In this document: piece by piece, positions 24,762 to 34,022 of the stretch
Layout of the letters: every line of letters starts with the position of its first letter
How positions within the stretch are numbered: the first letter of the stretch is position 1
Assembly (NCBI RefSeq): GCF_900143065.1
Contig: NZ_FRCX01000021.1
Span: 1 to 55,895, forward strand
Reading direction: 5' to 3'
DNA length: 55,895 bases
DNA from: Duganella sacchari
Lineage (GTDB): Bacteria; Pseudomonadota; Gammaproteobacteria; Burkholderiales; Burkholderiaceae_D
Made by a program: the position numbers and the translations under genes
Notes under the pieces: model-generated
What the model was told of the DNA's origin: nothing
Database searches by the model: none
The model's input: the letters and a program-made list of their open reading frames with translations, nothing else

Positions 24762-25526
24762 ATGAAATTAGCCACCTGGAATGTTAACTCTTTGAACGTA
24801 AGACTGCCGCACGTTATGAAGTGGCTAGAGGAGAACCCCACTGATGTGCTATGTATTCAAGAAACAAAATTAACTGACGACAAGTTTCCTGCAGGCACTA
24901 TTGAGGCCGCTGGCTACCATGTGGTCTACACCGGTCAGAAGACCTATAACGGTGTCGCCATCCTCTCCAAGCTGCCGATTACGGATGTTGTTAAAAATAA
25001 TCCAAAGTTCGAAGATCTTCAGCAGCGTATCCTTGCCGCAACAATCGATGGCGTGCGTGTGGTGTGCGCGTATGTACCGAACGGTCAAGCCGTCGATTCG
25101 GACAAATACGAATACAAAATGGCCTGGCTGTCGGCCTTCCATGACTGGATCAAGGAAGAAGCCGCGCAGCACCCGCAGTTGGCGGTCGTCGGCGACTACA
25201 ATATTGCGCCGGAAGACCGCGACGTCCATGATCCGGCCGCGTGGGAAGGCATGGTGCACGTCTCGCCCAAGGAGCGCGCTGCGCTGACCCGCCTGCTGGA
25301 CATCGGCCTGGTCGACGCCTTCCGCCTGTTTGAGCAGGCCGACAAATCGTATAGCTGGTGGGATTACCGCGGTCTGGGCTTCCGCCTGAATAAAGGCCTG
25401 CGCATCGACCACATCCTGCTGTCCGACGCGCTCAAACAACGTTGCACTGCCTGCGTGATCGACCGCGTACCACGCAAGTGGGAGCAGCCGTCCGATCACA
25501 CCCCGGTGATCGCCACCTTCTCTTAA
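24762..25526 (+). CDS. xthA: Exodeoxyribonuclease III
   Basis: 254-residue Mg-dependent AP endonuclease/3'-5' exonuclease of base-excision repair. Catalytic-site stretches: WNVNSLNVRLP (Asn), CIQETKL (metal-binding Glu), VVCAYVPNGQ (Tyr), VVGDYNIAPEDRDVHDP (Asp/Asn), SYSWWDYRG and the C-terminal RIDHILLS plus PSDHTPVIATF (catalytic His). ATG 24762 directly precedes the conserved MKLATWNVNS start. Its stop overlaps that of the convergent GGDEF-EAL gene by four bases. Confidence 0.96.
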   Translation: MKLATWNVNSLNVRLPHVMKWLEENPTDVLCIQETKLTDDKFPAGTIEAAGYHVVYTGQKTYNGVAILSKLPITDVVKNNPKFEDLQQRILAATIDGVRVVCAYVPNGQAVDSDKYEYKMAWLSAFHDWIKEEAAQHPQLAVVGDYNIAPEDRDVHDPAAWEGMVHVSPKERAALTRLLDIGLVDAFRLFEQADKSYSWWDYRGLGFRLNKGLRIDHILLSDALKQRCTACVIDRVPRKWEQPSDHTPVIATFS

Positions 25527-28500
25527 GTACGCGGCAGCAGCAGCTGGGCCGTGATGTGCGGCACCGGCTGCGAGAACAGATAGCCTTGCGCGTACTGGCA
25601 GCCGTGCTGCTGCAGCAGCGCATACTGCCCTTCCGTCTCCACGCCCTCCGCCACAACGGACAGCTGCAAGCTGTCCGACAAGGCGATAATCGCCGCCACA
25701 ATCGCGCGGTCTTCCGCGCTCTGCTCCAGGTCCTTGATGAAAGCACGGTCAATCTTGATCTTCTTGACGGGGAAACGCTTCAGATAGGCCAGCGATGAAT
25801 AGCCGGTGCCGAAGTCGTCGATCGACAGGCGGATGCCCATGGCGTTGATGTGGCCAAGGATCTCCAGCGTCTGCTCGCCGTGCTGCATCAGCGCCGTCTC
25901 CGTAATCTCGAATTCAATCAGCGCCGGATCGATGCCGGTTTCGTCGAGGATGGCGCGGATGGATTCCACCAGTCCCCGATGCATGAACTGGCGTGGCGAC
26001 AGGTTGACCGCCAGCGGCACCGGCGTCATGCCCTGGCTTTGCCACACCTTGCTTTGCCTGCAGGCCTCGCGTATCACCCATTCGCCGATCGGCACGATCA
26101 TGCCGTTTTCCTCGATGATGGGGATGAACTGGTCCGGCGTCACCAGCTCGCCGCTGGCGCCGCCCCGGCGCCAGCGCAGCAGCACTTCCATCGCGTGCAG
26201 GCGGCGCGTGCCGATGTCCATGATCGGCTGGAAGTAGAGCTCAAATTCGTTGGCCGCCAACGCACCGCGCAGGCTGGACTCCAGTTCAAAGTGGCGCGCT
26301 GCCGTCAGATTCATCGCCTCCTTGAAGAACTGGTAGTTGTTACGGCCGTTGGCCTTGGCGTGGTACATGGCACTGTCGGCATTGCGCATGAGCGTTTCGA
26401 CGTCCTCGCCATCATCGGGGTACACGCTAATGCCGATCGATGGCGTGATGTGCAGGTTGCGCCCTTCGAGCGGGAAGCTGTCCGACAAGGCCTCGATCAT
26501 TTTCTCTGCCACCTGGCTGGCCTCTTCCACCGTGCGGATGCCCGGCACCAGCACCACGAATTCATCGCCGCCCAGGCGGGCCACGGTATCGCTGGCGCGC
26601 ACCGCGCGGCACAGGCGGCCGGAGACTTCCTTGAGCAACTGGTCGCCCGTCATGTGGCCCAGCGAATCGTTGATGGTTTTGAAGCGGTCAAGATCGATGA
26701 ACATGACCGCCAGTTTGCGCTCGGTACGCTGCGCGGCCAGCATGGCGCGGTCCAGCCGGTCTGACAGCAGCGCGCGGTTCGGCAGGCCGGTCAGGCTGTC
26801 GTGATAAGCCATGTGATGCACGCGCGCCTCGGCCTGGCGGCGCTCCACAATCTCGCCTTGCAGCTGCGCGTTGGCGCCGGCCAGTTCGGCAGTGCGTTCC
26901 TGCACCCGCAGCTCCAGCTCATCGCGCGCGCGGGCGACGGCTTCTGCGGCTTCGCGCCGCGCCGTGATGTCATCCACCAGCCACACCGAACGGCCACTGT
27001 TGTGCGCCAGGTCGAATGGGCGGCCGGACAGGCGCGCCCAGAAAGTCGTGCCGTCCTTGCGCACCAGCTCATATTCCGACACATTGACCTGCGCTGCGCG
27101 AAAATCGCGCACGGTCTCGGAACGCGCATGCTCCCATGCTTCCTTGTCGGCGTAGAAGGCCTGCACGCTGAGGTGATTCATTTCACCCGGCCTATAGCCG
27201 AACAGCTCTTCCATCTTGCGGTTGCAGCGCAGGTTACGGCCATTCTCCACCACCGAGATGCCCAGCACCGCGCTGTCCAGTATCGCCTGGTTCTCCAGCA
27301 GCGCATTACGCAGCGCTTCTTCCGCGCGCTTTTGCTCGGTACGGTCTTCGATCACCCAGATGGTGCCCTGCGTCGGATCGTCCGGATTCACCACATAGCC
27401 GATCAGCTGCGCCCACAAGGTGCTATCGTCGGCGCGGCGCATTTCGATCTCGGTCTGGAACGGCCGGCCAATCGACAGGAAGGGGAAGGCTTCCGCGCCC
27501 AGCTTGTCGTAGGCTTCCTGCGATGGATACAGCGCGCGGCCCGGCAGGCCAAGTCCGGACGTCTCGTCGTAACGGAACATCTCGGCGAAACCACGGTTGT
27601 AGCGGGTAATCAGCCGGTTCTTGGTGAACAGGATGCTCATTGAGGCGTTGGTCATGATCGCCTCGACCTCCATCTGCGTTTGCAGCGAGTGCGTGACGTC
27701 TTCCAGAATCCAGATGGTGCCGCCGCCGCGCTGCTCCGCATCGACCGCCCGTGCGCGTACGCGGCACCAGAACAAGCTGCCGTCCTTGCGTTTGAACTGA
27801 TACGCCTTCTTTTCAAATGGCTGGCCGACGCCCAACTGCGGCGCGGCCTCCCGGCCAAATTCCTCGTAATGTTCAGGCGACTGGAACACGATGGACGAGT
27901 GCAGCCCTTCCATCTCGCCAGCCACATAGCCGAACATCTCCGCCATGCGCGCATTACAGCGCATCATGATTTGCGATTTGCTGAACAGGATGCCGACCGA
28001 TGCGTTATCCAGAATCGCATTCTGCTCCAGCAGCATGCGGCGCATGATCTCTTCATCCAGCTTATGCTCGTTGATGTCTTCCATGATCCACACCGTGCCT
28101 TCGGTGGTGTGCATGGGATCGATGGCGCGGCCATACAGGCGCGCCCAGAACAGTGTGCCGTCCTTGCGGCGCAGCTGAATCTCCGAAATGAAGGACTGTC
28201 CTTGCGACAGCAATGGTCCCGCATCCACGCCCAGCTGAACGAAGGCCGACTCGCTGGGATGCACCACGACGCTCGACGCGCCCTCCAGCTCATCGCGGCT
28301 GTAACCGAGCATTTCGGCGCAGCGGATATTGCACTCCTGGATAACACCATCCTTGCTGAACAAAATACCGACAGCGGCATTTTCCAGGATGGCCTGCTGC
28401 TCCAGCAGTGTTTTGCGCAGCGCACGCTGGTCGCGCTGGACGTCGGTGATGTCGTGGAAGACGATGGTCACGCCACCGGTATCGGCGCTGGCGGGCAGCG

Positions 28501-28786
28501 GTTTGGACCACGCTTGCACCGACAGGTACTGTCCGTCGGCGCAGGTCAGGCAGCTGTCCCAGCGCCCTTCGCCACGCAGGCTGGCCAGACTGGCGGCACG
28601 CACGTGACGGGCAAACAGGTCGCTGATCGGACGCCCTCCCGGATCAACGCCGAGCAGTGCCACCAGTTCCCTGTTCGCAGCCAACACCGTGCCGTCCGCA
28701 GCGCAGGCGCAGGCAGGTACGCCGATCAGCGCCAGCGCGTCGGCTACGAAATCCGGATTGGTCGACACTCGAAACCTTGGCAGCAT
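25523..28786 (-). CDS. PAS(x5)-GGDEF-EAL cyclic-di-GMP enzyme
   Basis: 1087-residue protein without signal peptide or membrane span, so a cytoplasmic sensor. Five PAS domains (about 8-115, 132-233, 258-357, 380-477, 502-604) lead to a coiled linker, a GGDEF domain (about 655-815) and an EAL domain (about 829-1080). The cyclase motif GGDEF is intact and preceded at the right distance by an I-site RASD. The EAL motif reads EVL, but NLSPRQF, EITET, DDFGTGYSSL, KIDRAFI and VAEGVE are present, so phosphodiesterase activity is plausible. PAS2-PAS5 share AILxNAxxGI openings and look like internal duplications. ATG 28786 is chosen because the longer frame would run through the actP terminator; no strong ribosome site is visible. 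Confidence 0.92.
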   Translation of the reverse strand: MLPRFRVSTNPDFVADALALIGVPACACAADGTVLAANRELVALLGVDPGGRPISDLFARHVRAASLASLRGEGRWDSCLTCADGQYLSVQAWSKPLPASADTGGVTIVFHDITDVQRDQRALRKTLLEQQAILENAAVGILFSKDGVIQECNIRCAEMLGYSRDELEGASSVVVHPSESAFVQLGVDAGPLLSQGQSFISEIQLRRKDGTLFWARLYGRAIDPMHTTEGTVWIMEDINEHKLDEEIMRRMLLEQNAILDNASVGILFSKSQIMMRCNARMAEMFGYVAGEMEGLHSSIVFQSPEHYEEFGREAAPQLGVGQPFEKKAYQFKRKDGSLFWCRVRARAVDAEQRGGGTIWILEDVTHSLQTQMEVEAIMTNASMSILFTKNRLITRYNRGFAEMFRYDETSGLGLPGRALYPSQEAYDKLGAEAFPFLSIGRPFQTEIEMRRADDSTLWAQLIGYVVNPDDPTQGTIWVIEDRTEQKRAEEALRNALLENQAILDSAVLGISVVENGRNLRCNRKMEELFGYRPGEMNHLSVQAFYADKEAWEHARSETVRDFRAAQVNVSEYELVRKDGTTFWARLSGRPFDLAHNSGRSVWLVDDITARREAAEAVARARDELELRVQERTAELAGANAQLQGEIVERRQAEARVHHMAYHDSLTGLPNRALLSDRLDRAMLAAQRTERKLAVMFIDLDRFKTINDSLGHMTGDQLLKEVSGRLCRAVRASDTVARLGGDEFVVLVPGIRTVEEASQVAEKMIEALSDSFPLEGRNLHITPSIGISVYPDDGEDVETLMRNADSAMYHAKANGRNNYQFFKEAMNLTAARHFELESSLRGALAANEFELYFQPIMDIGTRRLHAMEVLLRWRRGGASGELVTPDQFIPIIEENGMIVPIGEWVIREACRQSKVWQSQGMTPVPLAVNLSPRQFMHRGLVESIRAILDETGIDPALIEFEITETALMQHGEQTLEILGHINAMGIRLSIDDFGTGYSSLAYLKRFPVKKIKIDRAFIKDLEQSAEDRAIVAAIIALSDSLQLSVVAEGVETEGQYALLQQHGCQYAQGYLFSQPVPHITAQLLLPRT

Positions 28787-28849
28787 AGTTGGCAGATCAT
28801 AAACCACAATTGCCTGATGATGCCATTTTGGTGCATCGTGCGCGGGCCT

Positions 28850-28883
28850 AAAAACGACAATGCCCGGCGAACCGGGCATCGTC
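28850..28883 (-). terminator. Terminator of the propionate operon, after actP
   Basis: Minus-strand stem of 12 pairs (GACGATGCCCGG with CCGGGCATTGTC, one G-U pair) around a TTCG tetraloop, followed by GTTTTTA. It lies 23 bases past the actP stop, ending the prp transcript. Confidence 0.85.
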
Positions 28884-28905
28884 TTACGCACATCTTGTCA
28901 AAATA

Positions 28906-30567
28906 TTAGTGCGCGCTGGCGCCTGCTGCGCCGATGCCGGTTTCGGAGCGCATCTGCTGCGCTTCAAAGCCTGCGCGATCGATGCGTGCGCGGTTGCTGC
29001 GGTCCAGCAGCGAGAACACAAAGATGCAGACAAAGGCCGCCGGCATCGAGAAGATGGCGGGCGAAGCATACGGGAATACTTCATGTGCATTCCCCAGCAC
29101 GTCCACCCACACCGATTTGGAGAGCACCGTCATCACCAGCGCCATGGTCAGGCCCACAAAGCCGCCGATGGTGGCGCCGCGCGTGGTGCAGTCCTTCCAC
29201 AACACGGACATGAACAGCACAGGGAAGTTGGCCGATGCAGCAATCGCAAACGCCAGCGATACCATGAAGGCGATGTTCTGCTTCTCGAACGCGATGCCCA
29301 GCACCACAGCAACGATGCCCAGTGCGATGGTGGTGATCTTCGATACTTTAAGTTCGCTAGCGCCGCTGGCCTGGCCTTTGGCGATCACGGTGGCGTACAG
29401 GTCGTGCGATACGGCCGATGCACCGGACAGCGTCAGGCCAGCCACCACCGCGAGGATGGTAGCGAAAGCCACGGCCGAAATAAAGCCGAGGAACACATTG
29501 CCGCCCACCGCTTTCGCCAGGTGGACCGCTGCCATGTTGTTACCGCCCAGGAGTTTGCCGGCGGCGTCCTTGAACTCCGGATTGGTGCTCACCAAAACAA
29601 TGGCGCCGAAACCAATGATGAAGGTCAGGATGTAGAAGTAAGCGATCCAGGTGGTCGCCCAGAACACCGACTTGCGCGCTTCCTTCGCGCTAGGTACGGT
29701 AAAGAAGCGCATCAGGATGTGCGGCAGGCCGGCGGTACCGAACATCAGCGCCATGCCGAACGAGATCGCGGACACCGGATCCTTGATGAAGGTCCCAGGT
29801 CCCATGATGGCGTCTTTTTTCGCGTGCAGCTCGACCGATTTGGCAAACAGCGCCTCCGGGCTGAAGTTGAACTGCGCCAGCACGGCGATGGCCATGAAGC
29901 TTGCGCCGCCCAGCAGCATCACGGCCTTGATGATCTGCACCCAGGTGGTCGCGGTCATGCCGCCGAACAGCACGTAAATCATCATCAGCGTACCGACCAG
30001 CACCACCGCGACCCAGTACTCCAGGCCGAACAGCAGCTTGATCAACTGGCCCGCACCAACCATCTGCGCGATCAGGTAGAACGCCACCACCACCAGCGTG
30101 CCGGAAGCGGAGAAGATGCGGATAGGCGCCTGCTTGAAACGGTAAGCCGCAACGTCGGCAAACGTGAAGCGGCCCAGGTTACGCAAGCGCTCCGCCATCA
30201 GGAAGGTGATGATAGGCCAGCCAACCAGGAAGCCAATTGCGTAGATCAGGCCATCGTAACCGTTCAGGAACACGGAAGCGGAAATGCCGAGGAAGGATGC
30301 TGCCGACATGAAGTCGCCCGCAATCGCCAGGCCATTCTGGAAGCCGGTAATGCCGCCGCCAGCGGTGTAGAAGTCCGACGCGGAGCGGGTCTTGGCCGCA
30401 GCCCATTTGGTCACAAACAGCGTGAACACCACGAACACGGCGAACATGGTGATCGCCACCCAGTTGGTCGGCTGGCGCTCGGCCTGACCGAGATCGCCAC
30501 CAGCGGCTATCGCCGCGCCACCGGCCAGCAGCAGCGCTGCCGGAATCAGACGCTTAGCGGCACTCAT
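28906..30567 (-). CDS. actP: Sodium/solute symporter, ActP-like (acetate/propionate permease)
   Basis: 553-residue inner-membrane transporter of the sodium:solute symporter family with about 13 membrane helices. Typical segments: KTRSASDFYTAGGGITGFQNGLAIAGDFMSAASFLGISA, FGGMTATTWVQIIKAVMLL and FGTAGLPHILMRFFTV. The N-terminus (about 1-22) may be a signal-like first helix, as in E. coli ActP. It overlaps the DUF485 gene by 4 bases (ATGA), the usual yjcH-actP pairing, and lies at the end of the methylcitrate operon, so propionate is the likely main substrate. ATG 30567 is used because family homology starts there. Confidence 0.9.
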   Translation of the reverse strand: MSAAKRLIPAALLLAGGAAIAAGGDLGQAERQPTNWVAITMFAVFVVFTLFVTKWAAAKTRSASDFYTAGGGITGFQNGLAIAGDFMSAASFLGISASVFLNGYDGLIYAIGFLVGWPIITFLMAERLRNLGRFTFADVAAYRFKQAPIRIFSASGTLVVVAFYLIAQMVGAGQLIKLLFGLEYWVAVVLVGTLMMIYVLFGGMTATTWVQIIKAVMLLGGASFMAIAVLAQFNFSPEALFAKSVELHAKKDAIMGPGTFIKDPVSAISFGMALMFGTAGLPHILMRFFTVPSAKEARKSVFWATTWIAYFYILTFIIGFGAIVLVSTNPEFKDAAGKLLGGNNMAAVHLAKAVGGNVFLGFISAVAFATILAVVAGLTLSGASAVSHDLYATVIAKGQASGASELKVSKITTIALGIVAVVLGIAFEKQNIAFMVSLAFAIAASANFPVLFMSVLWKDCTTRGATIGGFVGLTMALVMTVLSKSVWVDVLGNAHEVFPYASPAIFSMPAAFVCIFVFSLLDRSNRARIDRAGFEAQQMRSETGIGAAGASAH

Positions 30568-30872
30568 GCTTGCACCTTCGCCTGGATGGCCTGGGTCAGC
30601 GCGTCGTACTTGCTGTTCGCACGGCGTACATAAATACCGGTGACCAGCACCGTGAACACAATGACGAACAAGCCGATCGGCATGCCCCAGGTCATGACAC
30701 CGGTGCCGGTTTTCGCTGCCAGGAATTCCTTGTCGAAGGCGATGAGGAGAATGTAGCCGTAATAGACCACCATCATGAGTGCGGTCAGCAGCCAACCGAA
30801 CCGCGAGCGCTGGCGGACCAGCTGGTGATAATTGGGATCTTGTTTGATCTTTTGAACCAGATCTTGTTGCAT
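30564..30872 (-). CDS. DUF485 (YjcH-like) inner-membrane protein
   Basis: 102-residue protein with two membrane helices (about 26-47 and 63-84) and the family pattern DPNYHQLVRQRSRFGWLLTALMMVVYYGYILLIAF followed by a short loop and MPIGLFVIVFTVLVTGIYVRRAN. DUF485 proteins are constant partners of ActP-type symporters; a role in stability or activity of the transporter is assumed but not shown. It overlaps actP by 4 bases. A 12-bp hairpin lies in the leader between this gene and prpE. Confidence 0.92.
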   Translation of the reverse strand: MQQDLVQKIKQDPNYHQLVRQRSRFGWLLTALMMVVYYGYILLIAFDKEFLAAKTGTGVMTWGMPIGLFVIVFTVLVTGIYVRRANSKYDALTQAIQAKVQA

Positions 30873-30892
30873 GGTGAGTCTCCGTTATTGAT

Positions 30893-30929
30893 GCTCTTCT
30901 ATTCGAGCTTATACGCAGAATAGAAGAGC
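30893..30929. other. Long perfect hairpin between prpE and the DUF485 gene
   Basis: Perfect 12-base arms GCTCTTCTATTC/GAATAGAAGAGC with a 13-base loop, inside the polycistronic prp operon. No T-run follows on the minus strand, so it is not a standard terminator. A transcript-stabilising or processing element that adjusts transporter expression relative to enzymes is a reasonable inference. Confidence 0.7.
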
Positions 30930-30944
30930 AGCCTTACCGGGGCC

Positions 30945-32813
<1,869 letters not shown>

Positions 32814-32840
32814 GTCTCCTCCGGTGTTTTGTGTAAAGCG

Positions 32841-34022
32841 TTAAGCGGGTACGCGTACCCAGCCTTCCATCAATACCCGCGCGCTGCGGCTCATTACCGC
32901 TTTTTTCACGCTCCATTCTCCGTTCTGCTGCACCGCTTCGGCGCCGACCCGCAAGGTGCCAGATGGGTGGCCGAAACGCACCGCACCGCGTTCGCCGCCG
33001 CCCGCCGCCAGGTTCACCAGCGTGCCGGGAATCGCCGCGGCCGTACCGATCGCGACGGCCGCCGTGCCCATCATGGCGTGATGCAGCTTGCCCATCGAGA
33101 GCGCGCGCACCAGCAGGTCCACATCGCCCGCCGCGACAGCCTTGCCGCTGGACGACGTGTACGGTTTGGGCGGCGCCACAAACGCCACCTTCGGCGTGTG
33201 CTGGCGCGTGGCCGCTTCGCTCAGGTCCTTGATGAGGCCCATGCGCAGCGCGCCATGGGCGCGGATGGTTTCAAACATCGCCAGCGCCTTGCTGTCGCTG
33301 TTGATGGCGTCCTGCAGCTCGGCGCCGGTGTAGCCGACAGCATCGGCATTGATGAAGATGGTCGGGATGCCGGCATTAATCATGGTCGCCTTCAACGTGC
33401 CGACGCCAGGGACTTCCAGATCGTCGATCAGTTGGCCGGTCGGGAACATCGAGCCGCCTGCGCCCTCTTCTTCCGCTGCCGGGTCCATGAACTCCAGCTG
33501 CACTTCCGCCGCCGGGAACGTGACGCCATCCAGCTCGAAGTCACCGGTTTCCTGCACTTCGCCGTTGGTCATCGGGATGTGGGCGATGATGGTCTTGCCG
33601 ATATTGGCTTGCCACACGCGCACCACGGCCACGCCATCGCGCGGCAAGCGGGCTGGATCAACCAGACTGCCGCTGATGGCGAAAGCGCCGACTGCCGCCG
33701 ACAGGTTGCCGCAGTTGCCGCTCCAGTCCACAAAGGCTTTATCGATGGATACCTGGCCGAACAGGTAATCGACGTCGTGGTCCGGGCGCTCGCTGCGGGA
33801 CAGGATCACCGTCTTGCTGGTGCTCGATGTCGCGCCGCCCATGCCGTCGATCTGCTTGCCGTAGGGGTCCGGGCTGCCGATTACGCGCAGCAGCAGCTGG
33901 TCGCGCGCGGCGCCCGGCTGCTGCGCCGCTTCCGGCAGATCCTGCAGGCGGAAGAACACGCCCTTGCTGGTACCGCCACGCATATACGTGGCGGGAATTT
34001 TGATTTGCGGTTTGTGGCTCAT
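32841..34022 (-). CDS. prpF: 2-methylaconitate cis-trans isomerase PrpF
   Basis: 393-residue diaminopimelate-epimerase-fold protein. It isomerises the trans-2-methylaconitate made by AcnD to the cis form, so that AcnD plus PrpF replace PrpD. IPATYMRGGTSKGVFFRLQDLP at the start, GGATSSTSKTVILS and the active-site Cys-containing DWSGNCGNLSAAVG are PrpF hallmarks. The ATG immediately follows the acnD stop codon with no gap. Confidence 0.95.
   Translation of the reverse strand: MSHKPQIKIPATYMRGGTSKGVFFRLQDLPEAAQQPGAARDQLLLRVIGSPDPYGKQIDGMGGATSSTSKTVILSRSERPDHDVDYLFGQVSIDKAFVDWSGNCGNLSAAVGAFAISGSLVDPARLPRDGVAVVRVWQANIGKTIIAHIPMTNGEVQETGDFELDGVTFPAAEVQLEFMDPAAEEEGAGGSMFPTGQLIDDLEVPGVGTLKATMINAGIPTIFINADAVGYTGAELQDAINSDSKALAMFETIRAHGALRMGLIKDLSEAATRQHTPKVAFVAPPKPYTSSSGKAVAAGDVDLLVRALSMGKLHHAMMGTAAVAIGTAAAIPGTLVNLAAGGGERGAVRFGHPSGTLRVGAEAVQQNGEWSVKKAVMSRSARVLMEGWVRVPA

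Noticed and set aside
28787..28891. N-terminal extension of the GGDEF-EAL protein
   Set aside because: The extra 35 codons run through the actP terminator hairpin and contain no domain.
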